Position numbers and translations under genes: made by a program
NCBI RefSeq assembly: GCF_905147365.1
Contig: NC_056409.1
Location: forward strand, 2,795,001 to 2,859,000
Reading direction: 5' to 3'
Source of the DNA: Aricia agestis
Taxonomy: Eukaryota; Arthropoda; Insecta; Lepidoptera; Lycaenidae
Length of the DNA stretch: 64,000 nt
Part shown: in pieces, positions 50,292 to 60,404 of the stretch
Layout: each line of letters begins with the position of its first letter
How positions within the stretch are numbered: position 1 is the first letter of the stretch
Notes under the pieces: model-generated
Told to the model about the DNA's origin: nothing
What the model saw: the letters and a program-made list of their open reading frames with translations, nothing else
The model's database searches: none

Positions 50292-51018
50292 GATCTTAAA
50301 GACAAATATTGCCTTCATTCTCAAAAGGGCTCTTTTACACTGTGCTGCATTTCACGATGGGATAGAGACCTATGCTCAGTCTCTAGTCTATGCCTAAAAC
50401 ACAATTACCTATCCATGAAACATTAGGCTATCTAGATTGTACTGTATAATAATTATACAACGATTGTTAGTCAATACGTCATATTGCCACCGTAATTATT
50501 TATTGATTCACCAACAGATACAACATAATTCAGATGAGTTTTTTTAATGAATTAAAATATGTGTTCCAATGAAAGGTGAAATACAACATTCTTTGCTGGG
50601 ATGAAATGAAATGAAATATTGTGAATGAAATGATTATTATTAATTAACAATATTATGTTATATAGTAGGAGACAAAAAAAATAAAATTGAAAAAAAAGAA
50701 ACAATCACTTCTCATAAACTAAATAAAAAACTTTTTAACTATTATTGGAATTTTCTTACAATGCATAACGAAAATAATATTATTATTGTGATCGGGGAAA
50801 CAATATTATATGCGGAATTAATTAATCGCATTGACTATATTATCACTTAAAGGTTGTTTTAATTTACATTTGAATGCACTTAGTTTGTCGGAAAATATAC
50901 CTACAAATATTGGGACAGTTGGATAAAGCGTCTACACAATCTTCTGAGTGGTGCCTAATGAGTTAATGGCCCAGGTTGGTTCTTGCAAATTTGACATTAA
51001 AGGGTTTATAATTGTTTT
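50292..51018. other. Intergenic DNA, nothing recognised
   Basis: AT-rich; no gene. Confidence 0.4.
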
Positions 51019-51353
51019 CTTTTTTTTTTTATGAAATAAGGGGGCAAACGAGCAAACGGGTCACCTGATGGAAAGCAACTTCCGTCGCTCATGGACACTC
51101 GCAGCATCAGAAGAGCTGCAGGTGCGTTGCCGGCCTTTTAAGAGGGAATAGGGTAATAGAGAAGGGGAGGGATGGGAAGGGAAGGGAATAGGGGAGGGTA
51201 GGGAAGGGAATAGGGTAGGGGATTGGGCCGCCGGTAAACTCACTCACTCGGCGAAACACAGCGCAGGCGCTGTTTCACGCCGGTTTTCTGTGAGAACGTG
51301 GTATTTCTCCGGTCGAGCCGGCCCATTCGTGCCGAAGCATGGCTCTCCCACGT
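51019..51353 (-). mobile_element. SINE-like element with LINE tail, copy 4
   Basis: Complete on the minus strand from ACGTGGGAGAGCCATGCTTC to poly-A (T-run 51019-51030). Same blocks as 34552-34891. Confidence 0.82.
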
Positions 51354-51532
51354 ATGGAAGACGTAGAGACTAATATAGACTAATAAATTTTACTTATTAG
51401 TACTTATATTGTTATCAGTAGCACCAGTCAGAAGCTTGTGTAGCAAAACTAATTCATGATATTTGCGATGCACATTGCACAAGCAGTGAATCGAGATGGA
51501 AATGTTTGAGCCTATTGACGTAGTGAGGTAGT

Positions 51533-51764
51533 TTTTTAGGGTTACCCAAAGGGTAAAAACGGGACCCTATTACTGAGACTTCGATGTCTGTCCGTCTGTC
51601 TGTCTGTGTGTCTCCAGGCCGTAACTCAAGAACCGCTATAGCTAGACTTCTGAAATTTTCACAGATTGTGTATATCTGTTGCCGCTATAACAACAATATT
51701 TAATTTATTTTATTTGTAGTATACAAATAAAATAAATTAAATATTTCAGGGGGGCTCCCATGCT
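51533..51764 (-). mobile_element. GTTCCGTACC repeat, partial
   Basis: TTTTTTAGGGTTACCCAAAG, GACTTCGATGTCTGTCCGTC, CAAGAACCGCTATAGCTAGA. It ends after a small palindrome ATTTAATTTATTTTATTTGT and its mirror. Confidence 0.7.
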
Positions 51765-52274
51765 CTACTCACTATCACTACATAATATTACAAATCAAAG
51801 CAGCTTCTTTTAATAGGGATGAACAGGGGTTCATCCCTTGCCTGTAAACGTTTGATTTATTTTATATTTCGTTAGTAATTACATTTTTATTACTTACCTA
51901 TTTTGTCAACCGCACTGGTAACTTTAATAAAGTTAGCACAACGAAATAAAGCGAACGTGTGCCTTTTGCCGCGTGCCACCTAATTAAAAAAAAAACAAAA
52001 TGGTCGGAATTTTTTGACTGTAGAATTTTTCAAACCACAAAATATTTTAATTGTGTTATAATTATAAATTAAAATGCTATCACGTTTCATGTTCTAAAAT
52101 CCTAAAGTTTTCATTTCTAAGAAGATGGTGCACTGTTTAACAATTTTACGTAAATCATAAGTTTTCTTTTGTTTTCTACTAAAAGAAAAGACGTAAAATC
52201 TTTTACTAAATATTACGAAATAACAGTTCACGTGTAACCTTAAACTTTCTACTATTTAGTCCTCAACTTATATG
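51765..52274. other. Intergenic DNA, nothing recognised
   Basis: AT-rich; no gene. Confidence 0.4.
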
Positions 52275-52500
52275 CAACGAGCCTTTGCCCGCGGCTTCGC
52301 TCGCGTTAAGAAGTATTATTATATACAAACTTTCATCCCCTATTTTAACCTCTTGGGGTTGGAATTTATCAAAATCCTTTCTTAGCAGATGCCTACGTCA
52401 TAACATCTACCTGCATGCAAAATTTCAGCCCGATCCGTGATCACCATGTCAGTCAGTCACCTTTGAGTTTTATATACTTATATACTTTATAATATTATAT
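52275..52500 (+). mobile_element. Short retroposon fragment
   Basis: Head GAGCCTTTGCCCGCGGCTTC, middle AACATCTACCTGCATGCAAA and CAGCCCGATCCGTGA, tail with ATATACTTTATAATATTAT. Common lepidopteran pattern. Confidence 0.6.
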
Positions 52501-52600
52501 TTGTTATGACATTTTAACATCGTAGAAATATTGCGACGAGAATATCAGTCGCGGCCATGTTACGTAGGCCACCTTCCTAGAAATCAGTTTTTGTCCCGGA

Positions 52601-52663
52601 AAAATATGCGGCTTCCGCGCAATAATCGAATTTTGGCACAACGGAGTGGCGGGCGTTATCTTG
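52601..52663 (+). mobile_element. Helitron-like 3' end only
   Basis: TCCCGGAAAAATATGCGGCT through GGCACAACGGAGTGGCGGGC to ATCTTG; CTAG mutated. Confidence 0.6.
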
Positions 52664-52853
52664 TATATTTGAATTTGTGAAAAAACCTTAACATCTGTTG
52701 TGTGCCTTTAGCCAAGCACACCTATTGTTTACATTCACAAAGACAGTAAAATGTGACAAAACTGAGCACAAAGCACAGACGGGATGTGGGCGTCGTCATT
52801 TAAGCTGAACGATGTACAATGTTAAATTGAGGTGTTTCGGTGCGGGGGGAGTT

Positions 52854-52914
52854 ATGCGTCTTTTGTTTTCTTGTTGCTTTCTTCTGTGGAATGATGATGT
52901 GAGACAGATATTAA
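52854..52914 (+). CDS. Candidate first coding exon (signal-like peptide)
   Basis: ATG opens MRLLFSCCFLLWNDDVRQIL, a short hydrophobic stretch followed by charged residues, then TTAA/GTGAGT, a good donor. The exon would end with one base of a split codon, and the phase fits the frame-2 reading of 55428-55543 (A plus AG gives Lys). A signal peptide of only about 11 hydrophobic residues is short. No homology recognised; a chance ORF is quite possible. Confidence 0.25.
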
Positions 52915-52984
52915 GTGAGTTATTATTATTTTAATTAATATATTTTACTAGATAAAATATATTTATCGCTCAGAAACCGTACAC

Positions 52985-53112
52985 TGTTCCGGATTAAAAG
53001 AATTCCCGAGACTCAAAGCATCTCCATCCCTAATTTCTGCAAATAGGTGCAGTTTGGGCTCGAAGAGGTAACAGACACATAAAACAGACATACACACTTT
53101 AGCATTTACAGT
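52985..53112 (-). mobile_element. Helitron-like fragment
   Basis: Reverse orientation; it retains the TTACCTCTTCGAGCCC block and GGAGATGCTTTGAGTCTCGG. The 3' end is missing. Confidence 0.55.
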
Positions 53113-53133
53113 ATCGTCATCTAGTTTTAAATA

Positions 53134-53660
53134 ATATAATAATAATAATAACTCCCACACCGGTTTCGGTGACGCTGGCCAGTTTCATTGAAACCAGGCC
53201 AGTTAGCCCGGGCGCGCACTAGCGGCCAAGCTGCGGCGGCCATCGAGATAGATACTTTAGTATGAAACCGCCATAGACGACGCGTACCTGGCTGCAACGC
53301 GACCAGCGGCCACACCATATTTTCGATCGCCGCCGCGGCCTGACCGCTAGTGCGCGCCCGGGCTTACGCAGGAGTAATTTTATAGTGATCAAGTGTGTGC
53401 GCAGTACACAAGAGCACTCTCTATTCCTTTTTCTCTCATAACTCAGTGGGACGGAAGAACGACACGACTGGCGAGAGATCAGGCGCAGGACGGACTTTTT
53501 ACATGCCCATCCGACGCATGGATCATCTTACTTGTCAGACATTCAGGTGATCAGCCTGCATTGTCCTAACAAACTTGGAAATAACATGTTTCCAACGCGG
53601 GAATCGAACCCACGACCTCCGGAGAGCCACGCTCTTAACCACTGGACCACGGAGGTGTTA
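53134..53660 (-). mobile_element. tRNA-derived SINE with 12-bp TSD, carrying a MITE
   Basis: TAGTTTTAAATA flanks it at 53122-53133 and 53661-53672. On the minus strand the tRNA-like head has an A box TGGTCCAGTGG and B box GGTTCGATTCC, followed by a body with TCCAAGTTTGTTAGGACAAT and a 3' tail of ATT repeats. Acceptor-stem pairing fails, so it is not a functional tRNA. A PIF-type MITE (53206-53363) splits the body. Confidence 0.9.
53206..53363. mobile_element. PIF/Harbinger-type MITE, TTA duplication, inside SINE
   Basis: TTA on both sides (53203-53205, 53364-53366). The ends GCCCGGGCGCGCACTAGCGG are perfect inverted repeats; 158 bp, very GC-rich. TTA target duplication is characteristic of PIF/Harbinger. 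It postdates the SINE. Confidence 0.85.
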
Positions 53661-53769
53661 TAGTTTTAAATATAACTCATTATCGAATCACTGGCTGTTG
53701 AGGGCTATGAGCAACATAGTTTTAACTCACTTTTACTGCATAATATTAAAATAGACAGAATGAACCAGT

Positions 53770-53932
53770 AGGCCGACTTAGCGGGCCCTTAGACGATAAA
53801 TTTTATTGTGCAATATCACGTATTGTGCAATATTATTGACGGAATAAGGCTAATATTGAACATCGCGTGCCTTACAATCTCATTGTCTAACAAATTGTAC
53901 AATAAAATATGATTGTTCAATATTATTGTAGG
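53770..53932. repeat. Dispersed repeat fragment (GTGCAATATCACGTATTGT)
   Basis: Shares TTTTATTGTGCAATATCACG with 27915-27935 and repeats CAATATTATTG internally. Family unknown. Confidence 0.45.
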
Positions 53933-54945
53933 TTAAGAGGGCGACTAACCCAAAAAATCAAACATCGTCCTTCTCTCTTCACACTCACGCCCGTCTTTCA
54001 TATGCCAGGTGAAAAAGGATGACGCGGAATCATCGTCAGGTTAGTTTTTTTAAGGGGGCGACTAACCCAAAATTTACGATTTTATAATTCACTTTTATAC
54101 TTGAAAATAAGCCCCGAATTGTTTTATTTACAATTAATTTCTAATAATTCAAATTGAGCAAAAACACGATATTTTAAAATTTTCTCGATAGGAAAAAATC
54201 ACAAAGATGCATCTAATTTTTACGAAGTTTTCATTTATAATGTAATATTTTGACACATTGTATAAAATTCTATCATTGAGAAACTGACCTAGCGGATAGT
54301 ATATTTATCGAGTTACTGAGAAAAAACTAATTTGGCAATGAATCCGCGTCGTCCTTTTTACCTGGCATATGAAAGACGGCTTGAGTGTGAAGAGAAGGAC
54401 GATATTTGATTTTTTTGGGTTAGTCGCCCTCTTAATAACTCGATAAAATATATACAACATTTTAGAAATCCGCCAGGTCAGTGTCTAATGCACGGTTATG
54501 GCAATATATGAAAAATAACATTTTAAACTTTCGCGTTGCATTATAATTAAACTTTTTAATCGGGACTTAACGCGACTTATTTAAGTAGTAATGCTACTAC
54601 GAGTACATACTTTTTCTCGACGTTTCGGCCGTGTCCCCTCGTGACCACGGCCGTTGCAACACGGCCGAAACGTCGAGAAAAAGTATGTACTCGTAGTAGC
54701 ATTACTACTTAAATAAGTCGCGTTAAGTCCCGATTAAAAAGTTTAAATATATGAAAAATTCGTGAAAATTAGGTGCATTTTTGTGATTTTTTTCTAACGA
54801 CAAAAATTTAAGATATCGTGTTTCTGCTCAGATCAATTCTTGGAAATATAATGTAGTATCTATTTTTAGAGAATGAAACAATTCGGAACTTTTTTCAAGT
54901 TATAAATGAACTATAAAATCAACAATGGGTTTGTCGCCCTCTTAA
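53933..54945. mobile_element. Interleaved TTAA foldback elements with an inserted palindrome
   Basis: Four copies of the end motif TTAAGRGGGCGACWAACCC occur: forward at 53933 and 54050, reversed ending at 54435 and 54945. Segment 53940-54045 mirrors 54335-54430, while 54054-54330 mirrors 54436-54546 plus 54747-54940, so the inverted pairs interlock rather than nest. A 200-bp palindrome (54547-54746) splits the last arm. No coding sequence. Confidence 0.78.
54547..54746. mobile_element. 200-bp palindrome with about 86-bp arms
   Basis: The arms from TTAAACTTTTTAATCGGGAC to CGTTTCGGCCGTGT are mirrored without obvious mismatch around TCGTGACCACGG. The end motif CGCGTTAAGTCCCGATTA also occurs once near 26820-26840. 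It interrupts a foldback arm, so it is a younger insertion. Confidence 0.85.
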
Positions 54946-55427
54946 GGGGTTGTATTATATTATACGATGATAAATATTAAATCAAAATAATTATTGGTTG
55001 TGCACTTAATTTTGTTATAATTTAATATTTTATATTTCCTTAATTTCCTTAATAATTAAATAATAAGTTCTCAAATTACACTCTGGATTTGTGTTGTGTT
55101 TGATTTCTACTGTTGGGATGTAGCTCAGTTTGGGAGTTTCTGTTCATCAACCGTTGGATGAACCTTTAACATAATATGACAATTCACCACTGTCGGAAGA
55201 AGACGAAGAAGACATATATTTGACACTTGACAGATGACAAGAGTTTGCTGGCCGCTTTTCGCCGCCGACCGGTCTTGATGGTATTCGAGAAAATTTTGTT
55301 CTGATAATTTTTCCTTGAAAAGGCTTAATTCAGCTGGAATTTCAAGTTTCTTTCCCTTTTGGTTTTTCAATATAATCGCTGTGAACCTTTTGTGTGGTCG
55401 GCCGACCAAAGTGTATCAAAATTCAAG
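54946..55427. other. Possible intronic or intergenic DNA
   Basis: Moderately balanced composition; a 94-codon minus frame (55125-55409) has no recognised product and no splice or start support. Confidence 0.35.
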
Positions 55428-55554
55428 AGTACTTCAGCTACGCTCCGGAGCGGACCACGCGCTACAGAAGACAATCATCTTGCTCCTACAAGATCCAACG
55501 GGCTTGCTGCTACTGCAATTGCTTGAGGAGCACCCTCTGCTGACTATGGAACAG
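55428..55554 (+). CDS. Candidate exon, reading frame ambiguous
   Basis: A GC-rich island in AT-rich DNA, with two open readings. Reading 1 (acceptor AG at 55437, donor CAG/GTTAGT at 55554) gives 39 phase-0 codons with LLLQDPTGLLLLQLLEEHPL. Reading 2 (acceptor AG at 55427) gives YFSYAPERTTRYRR then QSSCSYKIQRACCYCNCLRS and TLC, stopping at 55541-55543: a cysteine-rich tail behind a dibasic RYRR processing-like site, with codons often ending in C or G. Neither is recognised. The acceptors have weak pyrimidine tracts. Confidence 0.3.
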
Positions 55555-56576
55555 GTTAGTCGGGCATGATACGGATTCCGGAGTGTCTTTTTTTGAGAAC
55601 TTTGTATTATCCCGCAGGCAATTTAGCTATTTACACGCTATTGCCTTTCCAATTATAATAATTTTGCGAGTGTCATAAATATTAAGAATAATTTGTAATT
55701 AATTCTCCAATATATTATATATTATAATTGATATAATTGAATATCAATTATAATAAACGGATTGTTCTGGAAGTGGAGACATAATGAAAAGATTAATGAC
55801 GATTTGGTTAAATGATAAATGGCATTTAATTTAATTATTATAAGTGCCGTTTAACCCATTTCGAGCTTTTATATTGAAGAGGTATAAAGTGCCGAGGAAT
55901 TTATTCATAAGCTCAATTAAAAAGCAAATATAAAATATGAAAATTAATACTAAAAGCTCCAGGTAAATACGGTATTTATAATATGTTTTAGAGTTATTTA
56001 TGATGAAATCACTTAAACATGTTTTAGTGTCAAGTCTGCTTTTGAAGATGTTCTTCGTCATGAAAGTTAGTTTTGCTTTAATCAGCTGTTTTTAAAAATA
56101 CTTATCAATATAGGCAATCAACGATAACCAAAGTTGTGACATAATATTATTTTTTGTTTACGGAACATTAAATATCAATAATATATCTAATGAACAAAAA
56201 ACTAATAATATTGCTGTATTAAACTTACAAGCAATAGCCTTCATTAATATTTCATTCGCTTTGCCGTAAAGTAAAGAAGAAGAGGTTGAAAAAATCCGAG
56301 TTAGATATTTTATAAATCAGGGTGTGAGTTGATATTTTTGTTCGGACCTTTTCGCCCGAGGTGCGGATACTCCGGCAGTTTGATGGCGAACTAGTGCAGT
56401 GTTTCCCAACGTTTTTCAGCCGCGTACCCCTACTAAATATGGACACTTTTCACGAATAGAACCTCGGATTAGGCATTTTTTACACATACGAAATAGGTTC
56501 TTCTGTTTATTATGAAAAAAATAAAATAATGTGAAGGTTGGTGTTGTTGTTTTAAATGAGACATTTATAGATTAAA
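55555..56576. other. Intergenic or 3' region, nothing firm
   Basis: AATAAA occurs at about 55750 and could serve the candidate exon. Near 56396 CAGTGTTTCCCAACGTTTTT resembles a hAT end without a clear partner. Confidence 0.35.
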
Positions 56577-56955
56577 CTAGCTGTCCCGGAAAATTTTGTT
56601 TTGAGTAAAAATAATTTTCCCTGTTTTCCTGCTTTTCTCTTGAAGTTTTTTCTGAATTATTTTTTCTATAGACCTCACGGAGCCCGAGACTTTTCCAACG
56701 AATGCAAAACCGTGGAAATCGGTTCGTGCGTTCTAGAGTTACAGCGTCAGCCCCCGTAGACAAGTGGCAAAACGCTAACGTTAAGGCTAGCGCTACAAAA
56801 TGTATGGATTTGACATTAGTATTCGCTAGCGAAGCGATGACTTATGTCAAATCGCATACATTTTGTAGCGCTTTTTGTAACGTTAGCGTTTAGCGCTTTG
56901 CCACTTGTCTACAGGCCCAGGAAGGAAAACCTGACTTATTTTTATATATTAGATT
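56577..56955 (+). mobile_element. Short retroposon split by a palindromic MITE
   Basis: It begins ACTAGCTGTCCCGGAAAATT, has CTATAGACCTCACGGAGCCC and AAATCGGTTCGTGCGTTCTA, and ends AGGAAGGAAAACCTGACTTA and ATATATTAGATTAAT. The family is seen in reverse at 46289-46664. Interrupted at 56755-56914. Confidence 0.7.
56755..56914. mobile_element. Palindromic MITE (GTAGACAAGTGGC ends)
   Basis: Inverted ends CGTAGACAAGTGGCAAAACG and CTTTGCCACTTGTCTACAG; inner arms AGCGCTACAAAATGTATG and mirror. GCCC occurs on both sides, a possible short target duplication. Confidence 0.75.
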
Positions 56956-58670
56956 AATTTATTGTTAATAACATATATTTTTTAAATATTCTCAATTGTT
57001 TTTGTTAAAAAGTGGCCCCGTGTGAGTTTCTTACGCTGGGTTAGTTCCTGAACTGGTGGTAGGCATTGTTGACTGTCCAGAAAGAGTTACTTCGTAACCT
57101 ATTCGGAAATAAAATATTTTTCTTTATTATGGTCCAGAGGTGTTACCACGGACCCCCATACATGTACTCGTGGACCCCCAGGGGTCTGCGGACCACAGGT
57201 TAGGAACTAGTGCGTTATGTGGGAGGAGATTGAAAAAGGTGTTATGTCGCGCCCCGGGCGTGAAGGTATTGAACTAGGGCTTTTCAGGTTTATTTAGTTT
57301 TATAGTTGAACAGTATTTAGCCATTAAATGCGACGGAAGTGATAATGAAATGGCGGCATTCATTTCGCCGCGCGGTACAACTAAAGAGGGATTTGGTCGA
57401 CGAATTTTCTATTAGGACACGTGTCTTTTAAAATAAGGGGGTATACGAGCAAACGGGTCACCTAATGAAAAGCAAATACTTGATGCGAGTTTAACAATTT
57501 TAGTTTTTACCCCTCGATAAATTGATAAAAATATTACATTCATCTCAAAAACATGTTTCTATAATAATATAGTACTTTATTTTTAACAACGTTTCTATTT
57601 TACTTCGTTTATTATAGAAATAAATACGTTTATTTTATAACACCAAAAAACAAAATCAATCTATAAAGTGGTCTTTAAACAGAAATAGCGACTCAAGAAA
57701 CTTCTGCGGGGAAAAAGGAAACTACGACTGTTTCCGCGTTCTTTTTTCCTTAAGCGATCTGATTAAATGTATTATACATAATATATACATTCAATACACT
57801 TACCTATTTAAATCGGTTTCGTAATACTTCGAAATAAGAGTATATAGAGAAGGAGCAATTAATATTGAGTGTAAAAAATAATTATTGCTTTTATAATCAA
57901 AATCACAAGGCACAATTATTACAATGTTTTATATTTTATGCCTTGTTCCGCTATTAGGACTTAAATCAACAACATACCTTAATATTATTCATATTTTAAA
58001 AAAGTTGTCCATATTAACATAAGAAGGATATATCATAGAGGTATAACTTATATTATTATCAATACATAATTTGTTTTTTATAAAAACTTTTCGGTAAAGT
58101 TTTTGTCAAACGATTGAACTATAAAATACATTGATTCATAGATAGGTGGGCCTACGTAATTTCCTCGGACTTCAAGCCCACACGATGGATTATGAATAAG
58201 TTTTATTTGATACGCCATTTACGCCAAATCAATTTATCTGACGGTACTCATTCCTCTGCAGTGCAGCCGTTACAAAACTGGACACTTACGTACCACACAA
58301 ACATAATACCAGTAGTTTTATGGTGAATGATGACTCCACCTGACCTAGACGCACCTAGCGAGCTAGAATTACTAACGGTAGACAGGAATTAATCGTTGCG
58401 TAAAAATAGTGCAGGGAATACATCAGGGGTAATACAGGGGTAAAAATATCGTTAAAATGTCTGTTATTGTAGGTATTAAGTTGTACATAAGTATCAAAGA
58501 TCTCATATTTTTATACAAACTATAATGAATCATTAGAATATTACAAATATTGTATTTATTAAGTAGTACATATATCTAAAAAATAACGAGTTATAGAATA
58601 ACATATCTTTTCCCGAAACTCATGGATCTAATATCAATAAGGGAACTGACTTACAGATGGACATACATAT
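56956..58670. other. Intergenic DNA with two small repeat fragments
   Basis: 57120-57215 holds a repeat end with GGACCCCCAGGGGTCTGCGG. 57421-57475 is a truncated tail of the SINE-like family (AAATAAGGGGGTATACGAGC). Otherwise nothing recognised. Confidence 0.4.
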
Positions 58671-58734
58671 TTTTTTTTCTTTATTTAGGGAGCTTAATCA
58701 ACATTGACTATGTCGCTCCATTAGAACAACAATT

Positions 58735-58926
58735 TTAATCTATTGCACGTCTATTAAGTGCTATCCTAACCATCTTATAAATTTCTTTAGCTTTATTTGA
58801 CAGGTGATAAGCCAGAATGCAGTTGCAAGTTCCAGTATACATAAAATTTTCAATTTTCCTTACAATCTGATATCTTATGTCTTCATTCCGGACACATTCC
58901 AATAATAAATGATAAACGTCTTCCAC
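58735..58926 (-). pseudogene. ORF2 C-terminal zinc-knuckle remnant
   Basis: Translating from about 58955 gives CSECGIVEDVYHLLLEC, the Cys-x2-Cys...His...Cys tail found at the end of I/R1/Jockey-group ORF2, then FMYTGTCNCILAYHLSNKAK to the stop. Confidence 0.75.
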
Positions 58927-59884
58927 GATTCCACATTCTGAGCAAAGTGGGGATGATCGCTACCGAGACCACGCAGTGCAGCTGACAACGATCGTCCCGC
59001 GCATCTATGTTATGCTCCTTATGTTTAAATTCCGCCATCAGCTCTCGAATCTTCTTTTCCTTTAGGTAAGCCGGGCACGATTTAACTAGGGACATATGGT
59101 TGCCCTTACAATTTATACACTTATAAGTAGTTGTCTCGCAGTTGGGGTGATTTTCACCACATTTGGGGCAAAATATTTTAAGTGAGGGGCAAAGTTTTAT
59201 CGTGTGTCCAAAACGCCAACACCGGGAGCATTGCGTTACGGGAAAAACGAAAGGTTCCACTGCTACACTCAAATTAAAAATCTTAATAACAGGTGGTAAG
59301 GAGCTACCCTTAAAACAAATACGAACAGATTCACACTGTTGCCACCCCGACTCTGGAATTCTGCGATTTAATATTTTTACAGATAAAACTTGGCACTCCG
59401 TATTACAACTTTTAATGCATTCCAATAATTCTGAATCAGGTAAATCTATGTCAATATCTCTTATTATGTCGTAGGACACATTAACTTCATAGGTCTTTTG
59501 AATTCTCCAGCCTTTTTCCTGGAAACTTTGGCATGAAATCAGTTTTTCTGCATCATACTCGTCGTCGAAGCTCACAATAACTTTAAAAGCGTTAACATAT
59601 TTAACTCGGTGTATACCTACTATATTTTCCGCAAGAAATAATCGAGCCAGTGCAAACTGTTTAGGCAATATACTTTCTTTACTCGTAATACTAATGTTTA
59701 TCTTCTCAGTTTTCCTCTTTTTCCCTCTTCTAACTTCTGTCCAATCTTCCTCTTGAATCGAACTGTTCTCTTCGAAATTCTGTATATTTTCCTCATTATT
59801 GAATTGGTGCAAATCGCCATCTATAATATCTTCTATATTCATACTGTCTGCCTCCCACACTAATATTATCCGCGATCTCCTCAT
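58883..59884 (-). CDS. LINE ORF1, Gag-like, three CCHC-type knuckles
   Basis: 333 codons. N-terminal acidic region, then a basic VRRGKKRKTEK segment, an RRM-like middle and zinc knuckles CSRCWRFGHTIKLC, CPKCGENHPNC and CINCKGNHMSLVKSC at about residues 218-268, followed by CPAYLKEKKIRELM. The last about 40 residues come from out-of-frame ORF2 sequence beyond the deletion junction. RNA-binding chaperone of a LINE RNP. Confidence 0.82.
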   Translation of the reverse strand: MRRSRIILVWEADSMNIEDIIDGDLHQFNNEENIQNFEENSSIQEEDWTEVRRGKKRKTEKINISITSKESILPKQFALARLFLAENIVGIHRVKYVNAFKVIVSFDDEYDAEKLISCQSFQEKGWRIQKTYEVNVSYDIIRDIDIDLPDSELLECIKSCNTECQVLSVKILNRRIPESGWQQCESVRICFKGSSLPPVIKIFNLSVAVEPFVFPVTQCSRCWRFGHTIKLCPSLKIFCPKCGENHPNCETTTYKCINCKGNHMSLVKSCPAYLKEKKIRELMAEFKHKEHNIDARDDRCQLHCVVSVAIIPTLLRMWNRGRRLSFIIGMCPE

Positions 59885-60303
59885 CCTCTTGAACTACGTT
59901 CTCACTCATTTTGCATATGGATCAGATCAGTATTCAGTACCTAACGGCACGATAACGCGCGGTGGCGCGCGAGCGCACCGACGGTAACCGGTATGCGAAT
60001 CGTACAACGCGCAAAGCAATTGATGCGACACGTCCTAGTCATGCGGTGTTAGGAACTGCACTGACATACAGATTTTGATATACTCTTCCGAGCAAGGATT
60101 ACCTTGTGTTATGTGCCTTAGTTTATACTTTATTCACGTAAGTTTGCACTTAGCCATTTGAACAAATATTAAAGTGCTGTAAATTTAGTGGCTTATTGCA
60201 ATTATTTAAAACTAAATATTATTATCGACGAATATTGCTCACAGAATATTATCTGATATTATGTTATTATTACCCAGAGAACATAACGTATCTAATATTT
60301 GAC

Positions 60304-60380
60304 GACCTCTGTGGCTCAGTCGGTGGACTGTTGGTAGCTCAAGCCGGGGATCGCGGGTTCGAATCCCGCCGACGGAACAA
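60304..60380 (+). mobile_element. tRNA-like SINE head
   Basis: A box TGGCTCAGTCGG (60312-60323) and B box GGTTCGAATCC (60356-60366) with a perfect T-arm GCGGGTTCGAATCCCGC. The acceptor strands do not pair and a normal anticodon arm is not evident, so this is a pol III promoter of a retroposon rather than a tRNA gene. It is followed immediately by LINE-derived sequence. Confidence 0.7.
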
Positions 60381-60404
60381 AAAGTTTTCAAAGTTCCTGT
60401 TTGT

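Larger units (their letters stand above)
58671..60062 (-). mobile_element. Internally deleted I-type LINE derivative
   Basis: The minus-strand order is a GC-rich 5' UTR, ORF1 with three zinc knuckles, then directly the last about 65 codons of ORF2 and an A-rich 3' end. Endonuclease and RT are entirely missing. GACATACATAT (58660-58670) and GACATACAGAT (60063-60073) flank it and differ at one base, a plausible target duplication. The 5' boundary is therefore approximate. Confidence 0.75.

Noticed and set aside
53585..53660. tRNA gene on the minus strand
   Set aside because: A and B boxes are present but the acceptor stem does not pair and the sequence continues as a SINE with ATT tail and 12-bp target duplication.
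55125..55409. 94-codon minus-strand ORF
   Set aside because: No recognised domain, no start or splice support, and it overlaps the candidate plus-strand exon region only by position; treated as chance.
60304..60380. tRNA gene on the plus strand
   Set aside because: Good B box and T-arm, but acceptor strands ACCTCTG and CGACGGA do not pair and no sound anticodon arm is visible.
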